From Hibiscus mutabilis (lineage: Eukaryota > Streptophyta > Magnoliopsida > Malvales > Malvaceae): a stretch of 64,000 nucleotides of DNA. The position numbers were made by a program, and so were the translations under genes. This document shows positions 1-9,629 of this stretch, one piece after another. The stretch's first letter is position 1. Every line of letters starts with the position of its first letter. Under the pieces are notes generated by a model. The model was not told the origin of the DNA and did not search any database. It worked only from the letters and a program-made list of their open reading frames with translations. The stretch is from the NCBI GenBank assembly GCA_019671005.1, contig CM033745.1:40159834-40223833 (forward strand), written 5' to 3'.

Positions 1-749
1 TACTAAAGTTGACATTCAGTAAAACTTTAGCCCTACATAATGTTCTGTATGTACCTGCCCTTCATAGAAATTTGATTAGTGGTGGATTACTCAACAAGAC
101 GGTCGTTAACTGGTTATTGAAGAAGATAAACTTGTACTTTCCCAAAATTGGGTTTTTGTTGGGAAGAGCTTTTTGAATGGATGTTTATTTATAATCAAAA
201 CCTAGTTTAATGAAAGTAATAAAACCACCACTTCTATTTATATTGCTAAGACTCTGGATATGTGGCATACTAGATTAGGACACATAAACATTTTTTCTTT
301 AAAGAAACTCATAAAAATGAACCTATTTCTTAATCTAGAAGGGAAAAGCTTTAACAAATGTGAGATTTGTGTAGAAGCCACGAATGGTAAACCTTCTTTT
401 AAGACAGTTTCTAAGAGAAAAACTAGCATGTTAGAACTTATTCATTCTGATCTAGCAGACTTTAGAAACTCTAAAATTAAGGGAGGTACACACTAGTACA
501 TTACCTTTGTAGATGACTTTTCAAGATATACAAAAGGTATATCTCCTTAGAACTAAAGATGAAGCTGAGAACTTCTTTCTTATTTATAAGGCAAAAGTTG
601 AAAATTACCTTGATAGGAGAACAAAACGGCTTAGATCAGATAGAGGTGGTGAATACGGGTCTAATTTCCTTAAAGAGGTGTGTGAAAAGAATGACGTAAT
701 TCATGAAACCTCTGCCCCTATTTTCCTCAACAAATGGTATAGTAGATAG
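1..749 (+). pseudogene. copia-I polyprotein: protease tail, GAG-pre-integrase and integrase start (broken)
   Basis: Degenerate Ty1/copia polyprotein. Around positions 30-190, in shifting frames, it reads like the segment after the protease (NVLYVPALHRNLISGG-like). At 260-496 is the GAG-pre-integrase zinc-binding region: WHTRLGH, then CEIC, giving the HHCC pattern. The integrase core follows, with first Asp in IHSDLADF and second Asp in RSDRGGEYGS near 636-657. A stop lies in the FVDDFSRY region near 494 and another after 746. The protein would process and integrate retrotransposon cDNA but is clearly dead. The 5' LTR, gag and most of the protease lie left of the window. The copia assignment is confident; I do not name a lineage. 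Confidence 0.85.
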
Positions 750-1232
750 GAAAAACATGATATTAAAGGAGATGACGAAATCTTTGTTATTAAGTTCTGG
801 TTATCTGATAACATTTGGGGGGAAGCCATTTTATCATCAAATCACATATTAAACAGAGTACCTCATAATAAATTAGACTATACCCTATATGAGTTTTGGA
901 AAGGTTAGGCACATAATTTGCAATAACTGAAAAGTGTGGGGGTGTTTGGAAAAAGTTGGTTTTCTCGACTTTAAGAAGTTCACCATCGGTCCCAAAACTG
1001 TTGTGCAGTGTTTATCGGGTATGCTTCAAACAGTGTTGTACACATATTCATGTATCTACATGATTTCTATATTTATGAAACTAGGGATGTTGTGTTCTTT
1101 GGAGATATCTTTCCTTTAAATAAACCTAGTTTAAGTTTAGAAACACATGTAGAAAATCATGCCTCAACTTCTTTTGTTCCTTCCAAGGATACTCTAGAGA
1201 TAGAATTAGAGCCTAGAAGAAGTAAAAGATAA
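750..1232 (+). pseudogene. copia-I integrase C-terminal part (broken)
   Basis: Continues the integrase of copia-I in several frames. The catalytic Glu region appears as NGIVDRKN, where NGIVERKN is usual in copia integrases. Recognisable family segments follow: LLLSSG, then KVWGCLEK near 937, then VFIGYASNS and SRDVVFFGDIFP-like sequence near 1005-1110. The glutamate itself is replaced by Asp, and stops and frameshifts separate the pieces. A basic end (EPRRSKR) precedes the reverse transcriptase, as is normal for copia. No intact reading frame remains. Confidence 0.75.
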
Positions 1233-1971
1233 AGGGTAGTCTCTACCTTTGGTCCAGATTTCCTAATTTCCTTTATCTCTAAAATAAGTGACATAGACTC
1301 AATTTCTATTCCTATAGCTCAAACTTTCCTTTTAAATGAGGATCCAAAGTTGTATGATGAAGTTATAAGTTCAATTGACACTAGTTTCTGGAGAACTGCA
1401 ATAAATGATGAACTAGAGTCAATAATGTCTAATCACATGTGGTAGTTGATTGAATTGCCTAGAGGATTTAGACCTATTAACTCTAAGTAGGTCATCAGAA
1501 AGAAACTTAGACCCGATGGGTCAATCCATAAATATAAGGTGAGACTAGTAGTCAAAGGGTTCACTCAGAAGTTTGGTATAGACTTCTTTGAAACATACTC
1601 TCCTATCACAAAAATCTCAATGATCCATGCCTTGTTTACGATAGCGTCCATTCATAAGTTGCACGTACATCAAATGGAAGTAAAGACTACATTTTTGAAT
1701 AGAGGTATAGATGAGGAGACCTATATAGAGCAACCACCTGGTTTTGAGACATCTGGCATGGAAGGCAAAGTGTGTAGACTTAAAAAAGTTTCTTTATGGC
1801 CTTAAACAAGCTCCAAAATAGTGGTACGAGAAATTTCACAAAACCATTCTGAGTTTTGGTTTTATTGTAAATGGAGCGAATGCATGCGTGTATTCGAAAA
1901 TGTTTGGTACTGATTGCTTCATCATAAGCTTGTACGTTGATGGAATATTGATATTTAGTACTAACATTGAA
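1233..1971 (+). pseudogene. copia-I reverse transcriptase, N-terminal half (interrupted by LTR-A)
   Basis: Reverse transcriptase (RVT_2 type) of copia-I. Visible segments in order are WRTAINDELESIMSN near 1387-1432, KKLRPDGSIHKYKVRLVVKGFTQ near 1501-1566, FFETYSPITKISMI, HKLHVHQMEVKTTFLN near 1654-1698, and EQPPGFE. The later LYGLKQAPK-type motif is shifted out of frame near 1790-1812, and YVDG replaces YVDD at about 1933-1944. Several in-frame stops are present. The domain stops at 1971 because LTR-A inserted after TTGAA (1967-1971); the same five bases recur at 11548-11552, where the RT resumes. Confidence 0.85.
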
Positions 1972-4489
1972 TGTAATACACCAAATCATGGCCTAGTAAC
2001 ATGTCATAAACTAATTAGAACTTAATTGTACAAACAATCTACAAATTAGAAGAATTAATTAAACCTAGTGACTAAATTAGATGGATTGATAAAGAAGTAG
2101 CCAAATCATGAAGGATCAAACAGTAACAAATTGTAAATGTAGAATTGCATGCAATTAAGATGTGTAATTAAGGATTTATGAAGCAATTAGACCATAATTT
2201 GCCAAGTGGAGGCAAATAGCCAAGCCAAGTGATAAGAACATGGCCAAGTGGCCATCTTCCTATCATCTTCTCCACTCCACCTTTCTCCTACCTTGGCCGA
2301 ATTCTTCTCATCCATCTAGGAAAAGAAATCCACCATTGTAGATGAAGGAAGCTTGCATGTGATCACAATTGCATGAAAATTTAATAGCTAGGAAGATTGT
2401 AAGTGGTTTCTAAATCCTTCCTCCCAACAACTTGTTTGAATGAGTGATTGATGATAGAGATTGAATAGAATGGTTGTTATGCATGTTATAGTGAAGTTAT
2501 GCTTGAAATTTACCTAGAATTGTAGCTTGAATCTTAAGTTGTGATGTTCTTGTTGCCTAAATTGAATGAGAATGTGTATGGTTGAAAACAGTTTTGAATA
2601 GGGACTGTTTTGATAGGTGAAAATGTTCAAGCATGCTAATTGAATGTAATGCCATGATTTGGTCACATTGCTAGATGAATTGAGGATTTAATAGAGTAAA
2701 TAAGTTGCTGGAAAATGAGTGCACCTAATTGGATTAGTTAAATCTAGGTAATAGACTGCTCAAATGGTGAATTAGAAGTATAATGTTGATCAAATAGATC
2801 AAATTGAATTTAACATGATAATGCCCTGTTTTAAGCACATTTATAGGTGAATTAGACTGACCTAGACATGTAAGAACATGAAAATAAGTTGAATTGCCAT
2901 GTTAGAACCTTGTTTAGATGAGTTATGAAGCTAGAAACTCAACCTAGTGTAATCTGCCCAGAATACTCTGTTATGGGCAGTAACTTTGAAAAATCACCAT
3001 AAATTGTATAAAAGGAATTTAAGGCTGAAATTTTTACGGACAATGCCTTGACATGTCTAAATTCATTAGGAGAAAACAGAACTGAATTTTGGATTGTAGA
3101 GAAGAAACACTAGGGACAATGCAAATTGTCCAGTGTTGTAAATTGCCCTGTGTTTAAGTTAAAAACTGTATTAATTGGAAAAGAAATAAAATGCAAAGAC
3201 TATATGGTTAGAAAAACAATTACGTTAGTTTTCCAACGGCGTAAGCCAAATGAAATTCCAACGTACAGAATGAAAGTTATGCATGTTTAAGTGAACAAAG
3301 TTCATGCTGCCTAGTAACAACAATTTAGGTAAATGAACACTATTTTGTAGCAGTTTGTAAACTCTTTTGGGACATTGATTTCTGCGTTGTTTTACATGAA
3401 TTAGAGTATAAAGAGTAGTTAGGTGTAGTAAAGAATGTATATGAACATGCTTCCAGATTTGTATATGTTGTGTACTTGTAACATTGCCTTGATTGAATGA
3501 TTTTGTGAACTTTTTTTATATGTATTTACTTGTGTAATGTGTTAGAACCAGGAGTGAACTTGGTGGATGAGGAAAGGGTGGAACATCCTAAAGCTAAGAA
3601 CAAAGGAGTGTGGATCCAACACTAGCTAAGCTTGGAGTATTGTGAGTGTAGTTTACTTGAGAGTTAAGACTAGGTCTTAACTATAGCAAGCATGTCTAAT
3701 TCTTGAATTGTTCATTGACTTAATATGATCTTGATCTATAAGGGAAGAATGATTAAAGTAATACATGAAACTTGATCACGTCCTTGAATTCATGTTTGAT
3801 TCGATTGCTAAGCATGTTTAAGTGGTAACATTGGTGCTTTTATGTGGCATGTGGCATGTGATCAAATGCTTAAAGAAATTGCTTATAATGTTATCCCACT
3901 TGATGAAATGAACACATGAGAATTACATGATCTGTGAGCTATTGTCGAATTGGCCTAAGGGCCTAGTGCATAATGAACTTGCTGCTTGACATGATCTTGA
4001 ACTTGAAATACTTGTATAATGGCTAAAATCGAACAACCTTGGTAGCTAGTTGGACTAGGTAGAAGGGCATACCTTAGAGTCAAAAGCTCATTGTGTCAGG
4101 GTGGACTATGGTCCAAGGCTAAGGCCCCTATTTGGCAACAGACGGAGGGTATGAATATGGTCTTTGGCGATAGTAGGAGGGTTGACTAGCACTATGGTGC
4201 ATCTTGTGGCGACAGTTGGTTGGAGACTAGATTACCTACACAAACTAAGTACCAAGGGGTTGTTTAAATTATAACAAATGAAATAACAATCCTATAACAT
4301 ATGTTACTTGTCTTGGAAGTTATATAATGAATGTTACTTGACATGAAAGCCTTGAATTGTATGTTACTTGACATGAAAGCCATGAATTGTATGTTTCTTG
4401 TCATGTAAGCATGATTTGCTTGATTCTTGATATGAAAGCATGAATTATGATTCATTGTCTCTTGTTCCTTATGCTAGATTGCTTGAAAT

Positions 4490-4575
4490 TCTTAGCTAGG
4501 ATCATTCTAATGCTTGAAATCCTTAGATAGGATCATTCTAATGCTTGAAATCCTTAGCTAGGATCATTCTTGTTT
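4490..4575 (+). repeat. Short tandem repeat inside LTR-A
   Basis: A unit of about 36 bp built on GCTTGAAATCCTTAGCTAGG and then ATCATTCTAAT is repeated nearly three times. Just upstream (4320-4440) is a looser repeat of TATGTTACTTGACATGAAAGC. Both are noncoding and internal to the LTR. Confidence 0.7.
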
Positions 4576-5125
4576 AATTGACACTTAACTTGATATAACA
4601 AATGGTTAGAACTAGTTACTACCTCACTAAGTACATTCTTGTACTTATCACTCTTGTTTCATTCTTCTCAACTTACAGGATAAAAGATTCGAGTGTTGCT
4701 TGAACTTGAAGCCTGATTTCTTGAGCTCGAAGCAAGACACAAGCATAGCATAAGTATGGTTCATACTTATTTTGTACTCCCCTAGTTGGTGGCACTTAGA
4801 TTGTAGATAGTGAACTATGCATGCATTTGAAATACTTAAACTCGTATATATGTGTGTTCTTGAATGGGCCTACTATGTTATGAACTTATTGACAAGTTTG
4901 TAATGAACTTAAATTACATGTAATGGAATGGTGTTTGCTGCGCATATATGATGATACAAATGGAATGATCAAGTGTTTGATCTAGTTTATTGAACCATTC
5001 GATTGCCTTAGGAACTATATGGTCATTTATGTGTGTGAACATACCTTGTTGTATGTGTATTGTGTGTTTGAATAGTGATTGTCGAATGGTCTAGATGTTT
5101 GAAAACTAGTTACATACAATTGTAT

Positions 5126-5209
5126 GTTAACATGATCATGTTTAGTGAATTTAGGCATGACATTAGTATATGTATCAAACTAAGGAACATTGAAATGAAA
5201 TGGAAGTAT
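5126..5209 (+). repeat. 84 bp direct repeat, left copy, flanking LARD-1
   Basis: The 84 bases at 5126-5209 recur at 11149-11232 with a single difference (TAAGGAAC versus TAAAGAAC). They are LTR-A sequence found on both sides of LARD-1. This is far longer than the 4-6 bp an LTR retrotransposon normally duplicates. The left junction replaces the first 38 bases of the LARD LTR. Confidence 0.95.
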
Positions 5210-6127
5210 ACACGTCGCAAGTAATAAAGTGATATGAGTATCGAGTATCGTCTCCACAGGGATTGGTTTGGGCCACTTTGCTTAAGTTACTGCACTGTGA
5301 AAAGTAAAAACACAATTAAAGGATTATGGGAGTTTAACTAATAACTAAACTAGAAAGCAATAAAGTAAAAGAAAATATGAGAGAAAAAGAGAGAGATAGG
5401 CCAGGTTATCGTGAGTTGAGGTGTGATAGCCGATTGGATCGTTTTGGTAAAAGAGTGCACGGGCAACTCAGTTGCCGTGGCAACTTGCACAACGGGGTTA
5501 CCTTGGCAACTAATCGATGGTTGCCTGGGCAACTAGTTGGGCAACTACTTGGGTGTCTGGGCAGCAACTTCAAGGTTAGGCAGAGCGTTCTTCAATGGTT
5601 TCTTCTCATCCCTAAGTCGAAACTCTAGCTACTTGTGCATGCCTTGATAATACATCCCTGCGTGAATCAAGGGTGAACAACAACCAATCTTGCGCTCCTC
5701 TTAGCCGTTGAAATCCTTAACTTATTCCTAAGCCGGATTAATCTTCACCATCAATAGATTGAATAAAGACCATACTCATTCGTTTCTTGAATCTAACTCT
5801 CCCGATATTAGATAAATAGATGAAGTTACGAGATCCTCTCCCAATTCACTCGCAAACAAGAATAAAAGCCAAGAATGAGTAAACCTTGAATAGAAAAGTG
5901 CAAACTCTTATTACCTAAACAAAATCCAATTGTTTCTCACAACATCAAAACACAATAACCCCAACCAATCAAGTTAGTTCATGGTTGGGTTCAAAAGATA
6001 TACAAAGAATAATCCCCAAACCATGAATCTAATGGAAGCAAAGAAGAAGAAGAAGTCGAAATTTCCCCTAATGCTCTCTATCGAAATTTCTCTATTTTTC
6101 TCCATATGGATTATCGAAATCTACTTG

Positions 6128-6137
6128 CTATTTATAG
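6128..6137 (-). promoter_or_regulatory. TATA box in LARD-1 3' LTR
   Basis: The minus strand reads CTATAAATAG, a canonical plant TATA box, about 550 bases into the LTR. The same box is at 10586-10595 in the 5' LTR (10595 to 10586) and in LARD-3 as CTATAAATAA at 62931-62940. Confidence 0.75.
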
Positions 6138-6379
6138 GGCTAGGCCAAAGTCCTTCTTTGAGGAGGAGTTTAAGTTGGAATTAAATTATCTTTAAAGAAT
6201 ATAATTCTTTATTATAATTGTATTCCTACTAGAACTTCTCCTATCTTCTTGGAATTTAATTCTTCTTTAATCTCTGCATGGCAATCAAATTCCTTTGGGT
6301 TTGGGCTTTGCTCCATGTCATCTTGGGCTTGTCGAGTCATTAATTTCGACATCCCTATTGCATCTTCTCTTTGTCGACA

Positions 6380-6490
6380 ATTGCCATGGCAACTGGCTCG
6401 GCGTCTCCTTCATGCATTGCCCTGGCAACTAGCTCGGCATATCCTTCATGCATTACCCTGGCAACTAGCTCGGCATTGCTTTGGCAAGTG
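6380..6490 (-). repeat. Three tandem 36 bp units in LARD-1 3' LTR
   Basis: Each unit on the plus strand contains TTGCC(A/C)TGGCAACT, then (A/G)GCTCGGC and TCCTTCATGCA. The first starts near 6380, the second near 6416 and the third near 6452. The same three units are at about 10838-10948 in the other LTR and, more decayed, at about 63182-63290 in LARD-3. Conceptual translation gives an LPWQLAR repeat, but there is no sign that it is translated. Confidence 0.85.
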
Positions 6491-6690
6491 ATCCTGCACA
6501 TACACACACAAAAACACACCAAAGCAACATCTTTTTCCACAAAAATCACCAAGTTATGTAATCAAGCTCAACGGTGGAAAGAAACATGAATTAATGCATG
6601 AATAACTAATTATGCAACTAATATGAGCTTAAGTCTAACAATAATATGAGTAAAAAGGGTAATAAAAATAGTACTTTTGAACACTTATCA

Positions 6691-6730
6691 CGCCCTCAAA
6701 CTCGAACTATTGCTTGTCCTCAAGCAATGC
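6691..6730 (-). promoter_or_regulatory. LARD-1 terminal polypurine tract and hairpin
   Basis: Read on the minus strand, the hairpin ATTGCTTGAGGACAAGCAAT (6728 to 6709) is followed by AGTTCGAGTTTGAGGGCG, and then the LTR starts. The purine-rich GAGTTTGAGGG tract is in the right place to prime plus-strand synthesis. The same hairpin plus tract precedes the LTR in LARD-2 (17969-18006) and LARD-3 (63491-63528). Confidence 0.75.
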
Positions 6731-6980
6731 AAACTAACAATTACCTGCCAAGACTTTAATCATCAAAGACATGCTTCAAACTTGAATTCAAACCTCGGAA
6801 CCATGGCACAAAGTATGATCACCTTTTAAATTTTTCAGATAGCACAAAAATTTCCCGGAACAAAACTATAATGCTCGTGACAATGTGTGTGCGTAGTTGT
6901 GTACAAGTTGATTTTCAAGATTCTATGTGAACAATAGGCTTTTATAAATTTAATTGCCGGGGCATTTATTTTCATTTTCA

Positions 6981-7161
6981 CTAGAGCCAATTTCGGGCAC
7001 CTCTAGCAAAGTAAGCAATTTCTTATTTTATTTTAGTCGACTAGAGCCAATTTCGGGCACCTCTAGCGATTCTTTAATGTGCATTAACTACTAGAGCCAG
7101 TTTCGGGCACCTCTAGCAAGAAAGTGTATTTACTACTAGAGCCAGTTTTGGGCACCTCTAG
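6981..7161 (-). repeat. Four copies of a 26 bp CTAGAG...CTCTAG hairpin, LARD-1
   Basis: Copies at 6981-7006, 7041-7066, 7091-7116 and 7136-7161. Each has perfect 6 bp arms CTAGAG/CTCTAG around a 14-base centre, CCARTTTYGGGCAC. Spacers of about 20-35 bp are AT-rich and unrelated. Equivalent copies are at 17643-17668 and 17693-17718 (LARD-2, inverted) and at 63776-63967 (LARD-3, four copies). Confidence 0.9.
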
Positions 7162-7459
7162 CAAGAAATTAACTTTTAATTTTCAATTTTAAATTTACCC
7201 AAATTTTAAGCAACCTAAGTTCACTAAGTGCAGTGGCAAAAATTCTAAGTTCTTTTCATGCAATCCCAAATATTCAGCATCATAGTAAAATTCTAAGTTC
7301 TTTTCATGCAATCCTAAAATTAAAGGTTCTTTCAATTAAGTGCAGTGGCAAAAATTCATCATTGGATATTCAACAAGTCTTAAGCAATTAAATCAAATTA
7401 AAGGCATGGCAAGTAACATATGCAACCTATATGTGATTGCTAAAGATGAATGCATGAAA

Positions 7460-7501
7460 CCAACACCCCTCCAAACTCGAGAGAAGCATTGTCCTCAATG
7501 C
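7460..7501 (-). promoter_or_regulatory. Internal hairpin plus purine tract of LARD-1 (second module)
   Basis: On the minus strand, hairpin GCATTGAGGACAATGC (7501 to 7486) is followed by TTCTCTCGAGTTTGGAGGGG and then TGTTGG. This looks like a second polypurine tract about 770 bases before the real one. LARD-2 has it at 17293-17331 (GTTTGGGGGGTG). It may be a central polypurine tract or a fossil of an older element end. Confidence 0.6.
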
Positions 7502-7540
7502 ACGTAAAAGTGAAACAAAATTTAAAAAAAACTAAATGAA

Positions 7541-8104
7541 ATGAGTTAGTCAGAGAGGTCGTCACCTCGAGTGATGAGTTTCCTTCTTGCCGTTTGCTTG
7601 ATTCAATTTCCGGTCAGTGGTTGAATGCTTGTGGCTGGTACCGCGTGAATAGCATTGCCTTGATTTGGTCCATGTTTGCCGATGCAGGTTTACTTGCATG
7701 TGCATCAGTAGTTGCCGAAGCCATTGTTGTTGCCTGGGCATCACCAGTTTCTGTTGTGGTTGTTGTGGCAAGTAGTCGGCAGTGAATTTCCTTAACATAG
7801 TAGTTGTGAGTCTTGTTGTGAAAAAGAAAACAAAGAAAACCTGAAAACTAAAGATAATGAAAAAATAAAATATATCCTAAAAAATAAAGAGAAAAAATAA
7901 CCAAAAATAATAGAACAAAATAGTTCAAAAAATAAAAATAAATGTATCAGTAGTTGCCGTGGCGTCGAGGGTTGCCGAGGCATGCACATCCATGGGTGCC
8001 GAGGCGTCAGGGGTTGCCGAGGCGTGTGCGTCCATGGTTGCCGAGGCGTGCGTATCAGGAGTTTCTACGGTGTTGAAGGTTGTCGTTTTTGATACTTCTT
8101 ATAG
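7541..8104 (-). pseudogene. LARD-1 degenerate coding stretch before the internal purine tract
   Basis: On the minus strand this stretch can be read in pieces resembling the segment at 16970-17220 of LARD-2: TGDAQAT, then ASANMDQIKAM and RYQPQAFNH-like residues near 7700-7620. The two copies share this but neither is open throughout. The GC-rich part at 7940-8060 is a run of GTTGCCGAGGCGT-type words. I cannot assign a domain; it may be the decayed C-terminal end of the ancestral polyprotein. Confidence 0.45.
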
Positions 8105-8330
8105 TCTATCCGCACCCTCCATCGGGTGATAATATTGCCCAAAAAGAGTTTGGCCAATGTGCTTGCCACTACTCCCTTTTGCGTTACCATGGTGGAGGTG
8201 TCTTTCTTCTTTGTTCGCTTGTAGTCCATGTATACTCTCCACCTTGCTACTATTCATGAAGGCACAAATATATTAATAGGAAAAATTATATCCATTCTCA
8301 ACCATTCAATTACCTCATTCTTGTCGACTT
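8105..8330 (-). pseudogene. LARD-1 reverse transcriptase shard
   Basis: The minus strand reads VARWR then YMDYKRTKKKDTSTM, which aligns with the gypsy reverse transcriptase stretch GWRMCIDYRKLN...TRKDHFPLPF. The same shard in LARD-2 (16486-16700) is clearer and is preceded by WLDVDIIFP, matching WLDAGIIYP of Athila/Tat reverse transcriptases. The segment between these motifs and everything after it, including YVDD, is deleted. It shows that the LARD family arose from a full gypsy element by internal deletion. Confidence 0.65.
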
Positions 8331-8439
8331 CTATCATGGTTGGATGTAGCCTTTGTTGTCGTGACAATTGCTGCTCAAGCCAATTGCCGTGGCAATCAGT
8401 TGCCAAAATTTACTGTAAGTCAAGGGAAGAATCAATTTT

Positions 8440-8649
8440 CTAAAGAGCTTTATGAATCCAAACACCTTTTTCTTTTGGCCTCTCAAACATCTCCATCAGT
8501 AGAGATTTCGATGGCTCCAAATCTACCAACCTCGGTTCCTCAAGACATACCTGCAATGGACGAGGTGAGTTTTTAAAGAATTCAAAAGGTTCAACTATTA
8601 CCTGCTCATATTCCATTGGCAAAGTATTATCATCTCGTTGATCTTGCAT
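8440..8649 (-). pseudogene. LARD-1 acidic linker ORF before the RT shard
   Basis: Minus-strand reading frame of 69 codons with EYEQVIVEPFEFF, then LEEPRLVDLEPS. The EEP...L.L(K/E)P pattern resembles the segment in gypsy polyproteins between protease and reverse transcriptase (EEPPKLELKPLP-like). LARD-2 keeps a longer version at 16145-16462, continuing into VFPLTYSEFWQL-like sequence. It is noncatalytic and probably untranslated as a separate protein. Confidence 0.5.
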
Positions 8650-8727
8650 GTGGTCAAGTAATTACCGTGGCAATTGTAGATGAGAGCAATCTACAGATTC
8701 CTGCTTCAACATCAACGTTGTAACCTT

Positions 8728-9510
8728 CTAGGCATCAGGTTCCTCAGAATTTGCTGTAGTATTATTGCTCTCAGCTTCACTGAGTGTTGTCGCGGCATTG
8801 CTCTGTTCAGGCTCCTCAATCATTGCCGAGTCAATTTGTTGTTCATGCTCATCATGTGTTGGGCAGTCTCTCTCATTGGCATCCTCTTGACTTTGAGGTT
8901 CTAGTTGTTCCTCACACATCGGAGAGATTTCTTGCCTTGGGACGTCAGTATCCATAGGAATGAATTGTTGGTGCATGTTATCCATGACATATGTGGATCT
9001 CCCCAATTGATCTTCTGAATCCCCTAAGGTTGCATCCCACTGATCTATCCTCGTATCCATAGATTTTGATAGTTCTGGAATCTCTTCAATTGATCCGTCA
9101 AGTCTAGCCAAGGAAGCTAGTAACGTTTCCTCCAAGTAATTGGAATGCTCTTGAAAATGACTACATTGCCATGGCATATCTGTTGTTGCGGCAAAATTGT
9201 TATGGTAAAAAAAAATTTGAGCTTTTTGACCATACCATGAAGAATTTTGCTGTTGGTTCCCTCTATGGTCCTCCATGTAGTTATATGCACCAAAAATGTG
9301 AGGGCAATTTTCAAACACATGATGTTCTCCACACATAGCACAAGATTTTTCCACGGTATAAGTTCTTTGGGCTTTTCTCGGTTGGTATAGGTAATCATCA
9401 AAGGGTGCAAGAAAATCTTGATTGGATTGATTCATATCTTCCAACATCATCTCTCGAATAGATTGGCTTTTATTTCCCGACATGTTGATGTCCCTTAACT
9501 TGTAGCGCAC
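8728..9510 (-). CDS. LARD-1 gag-like protein (C-terminal gag with zinc knuckle)
   Basis: An open frame of 260 codons, the longest in the window. Residues about 57-71 hold a single zinc knuckle, CAMCGEHHVFENCP, in the spaced C-x2-C-x3-H-x4-C form seen in Athila/Tat gypsy gag proteins. Downstream is Gln/Asn-rich sequence, then an acidic low-complexity tail (many EEPE, SEAE, NTTANSEE). The usual Retrotrans_gag core upstream of the knuckle is missing, so it is not a full capsid protein. It lies about 100 bases after the primer-binding site, with the first ATG at 9510. It may help RNA packaging in trans, but that is inference. LARD-2 keeps only the last 40 or so codons. Confidence 0.6.
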   Translation of the reverse strand: MRYKLRDINMSGNKSQSIREMMLEDMNQSNQDFLAPFDDYLYQPRKAQRTYTVEKSCAMCGEHHVFENCPHIFGAYNYMEDHRGNQQQNSSWYGQKAQIFFYHNNFAATTDMPWQCSHFQEHSNYLEETLLASLARLDGSIEEIPELSKSMDTRIDQWDATLGDSEDQLGRSTYVMDNMHQQFIPMDTDVPRQEISPMCEEQLEPQSQEDANERDCPTHDEHEQQIDSAMIEEPEQSNAATTLSEAESNNTTANSEEPDA

Positions 9511-9605
9511 CTAAATTTTTTTTTATATAAAACAAACAAAAAGAAAAGTTAGTAAAACTAAGAGAAAAAAATGCAATAACAAAAACAACTAACACCAATT
9601 GCCAA

Positions 9606-9623
9606 TCCCCAGCAACGGCGCCA
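9606..9623 (-). promoter_or_regulatory. LARD-1 primer-binding site (tRNA-Asp type)
   Basis: The minus strand reads TGGCGCCGTTGCTGGGGA, complementary to the 3' end of plant tRNA-Asp(GUC) with one mismatch (TTGCC is usual). It starts six bases inside the 5' LTR. This primer is typical of Athila and some Tat gypsy elements. Confidence 0.9.
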
Positions 9624-9629
9624 AAAACT

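Larger units (their letters stand above)
5210..6690 (-). repeat. LARD-1 3' LTR (terminal 38 bp missing)
   Basis: Pairs base for base in length (1481) with 9668-11148. Read on the minus strand it begins TGATAAGTGTTC at 6690. Its last 38 bases are missing at the 84 bp junction repeat. It contains a TATA box (complement of 6128-6137, CTATAAATAG) and three 36 bp units at about 6380-6489, each with TTGCC-NN-GGCAA or a near match. Confidence 0.95.

Noticed and set aside
6249..6491. Open frame with LPWQLAR repeats in the LARD LTR
   Set aside because: It follows from the 36 bp DNA repeat; the opposite strand is also open, and LARD-3 copies are broken.
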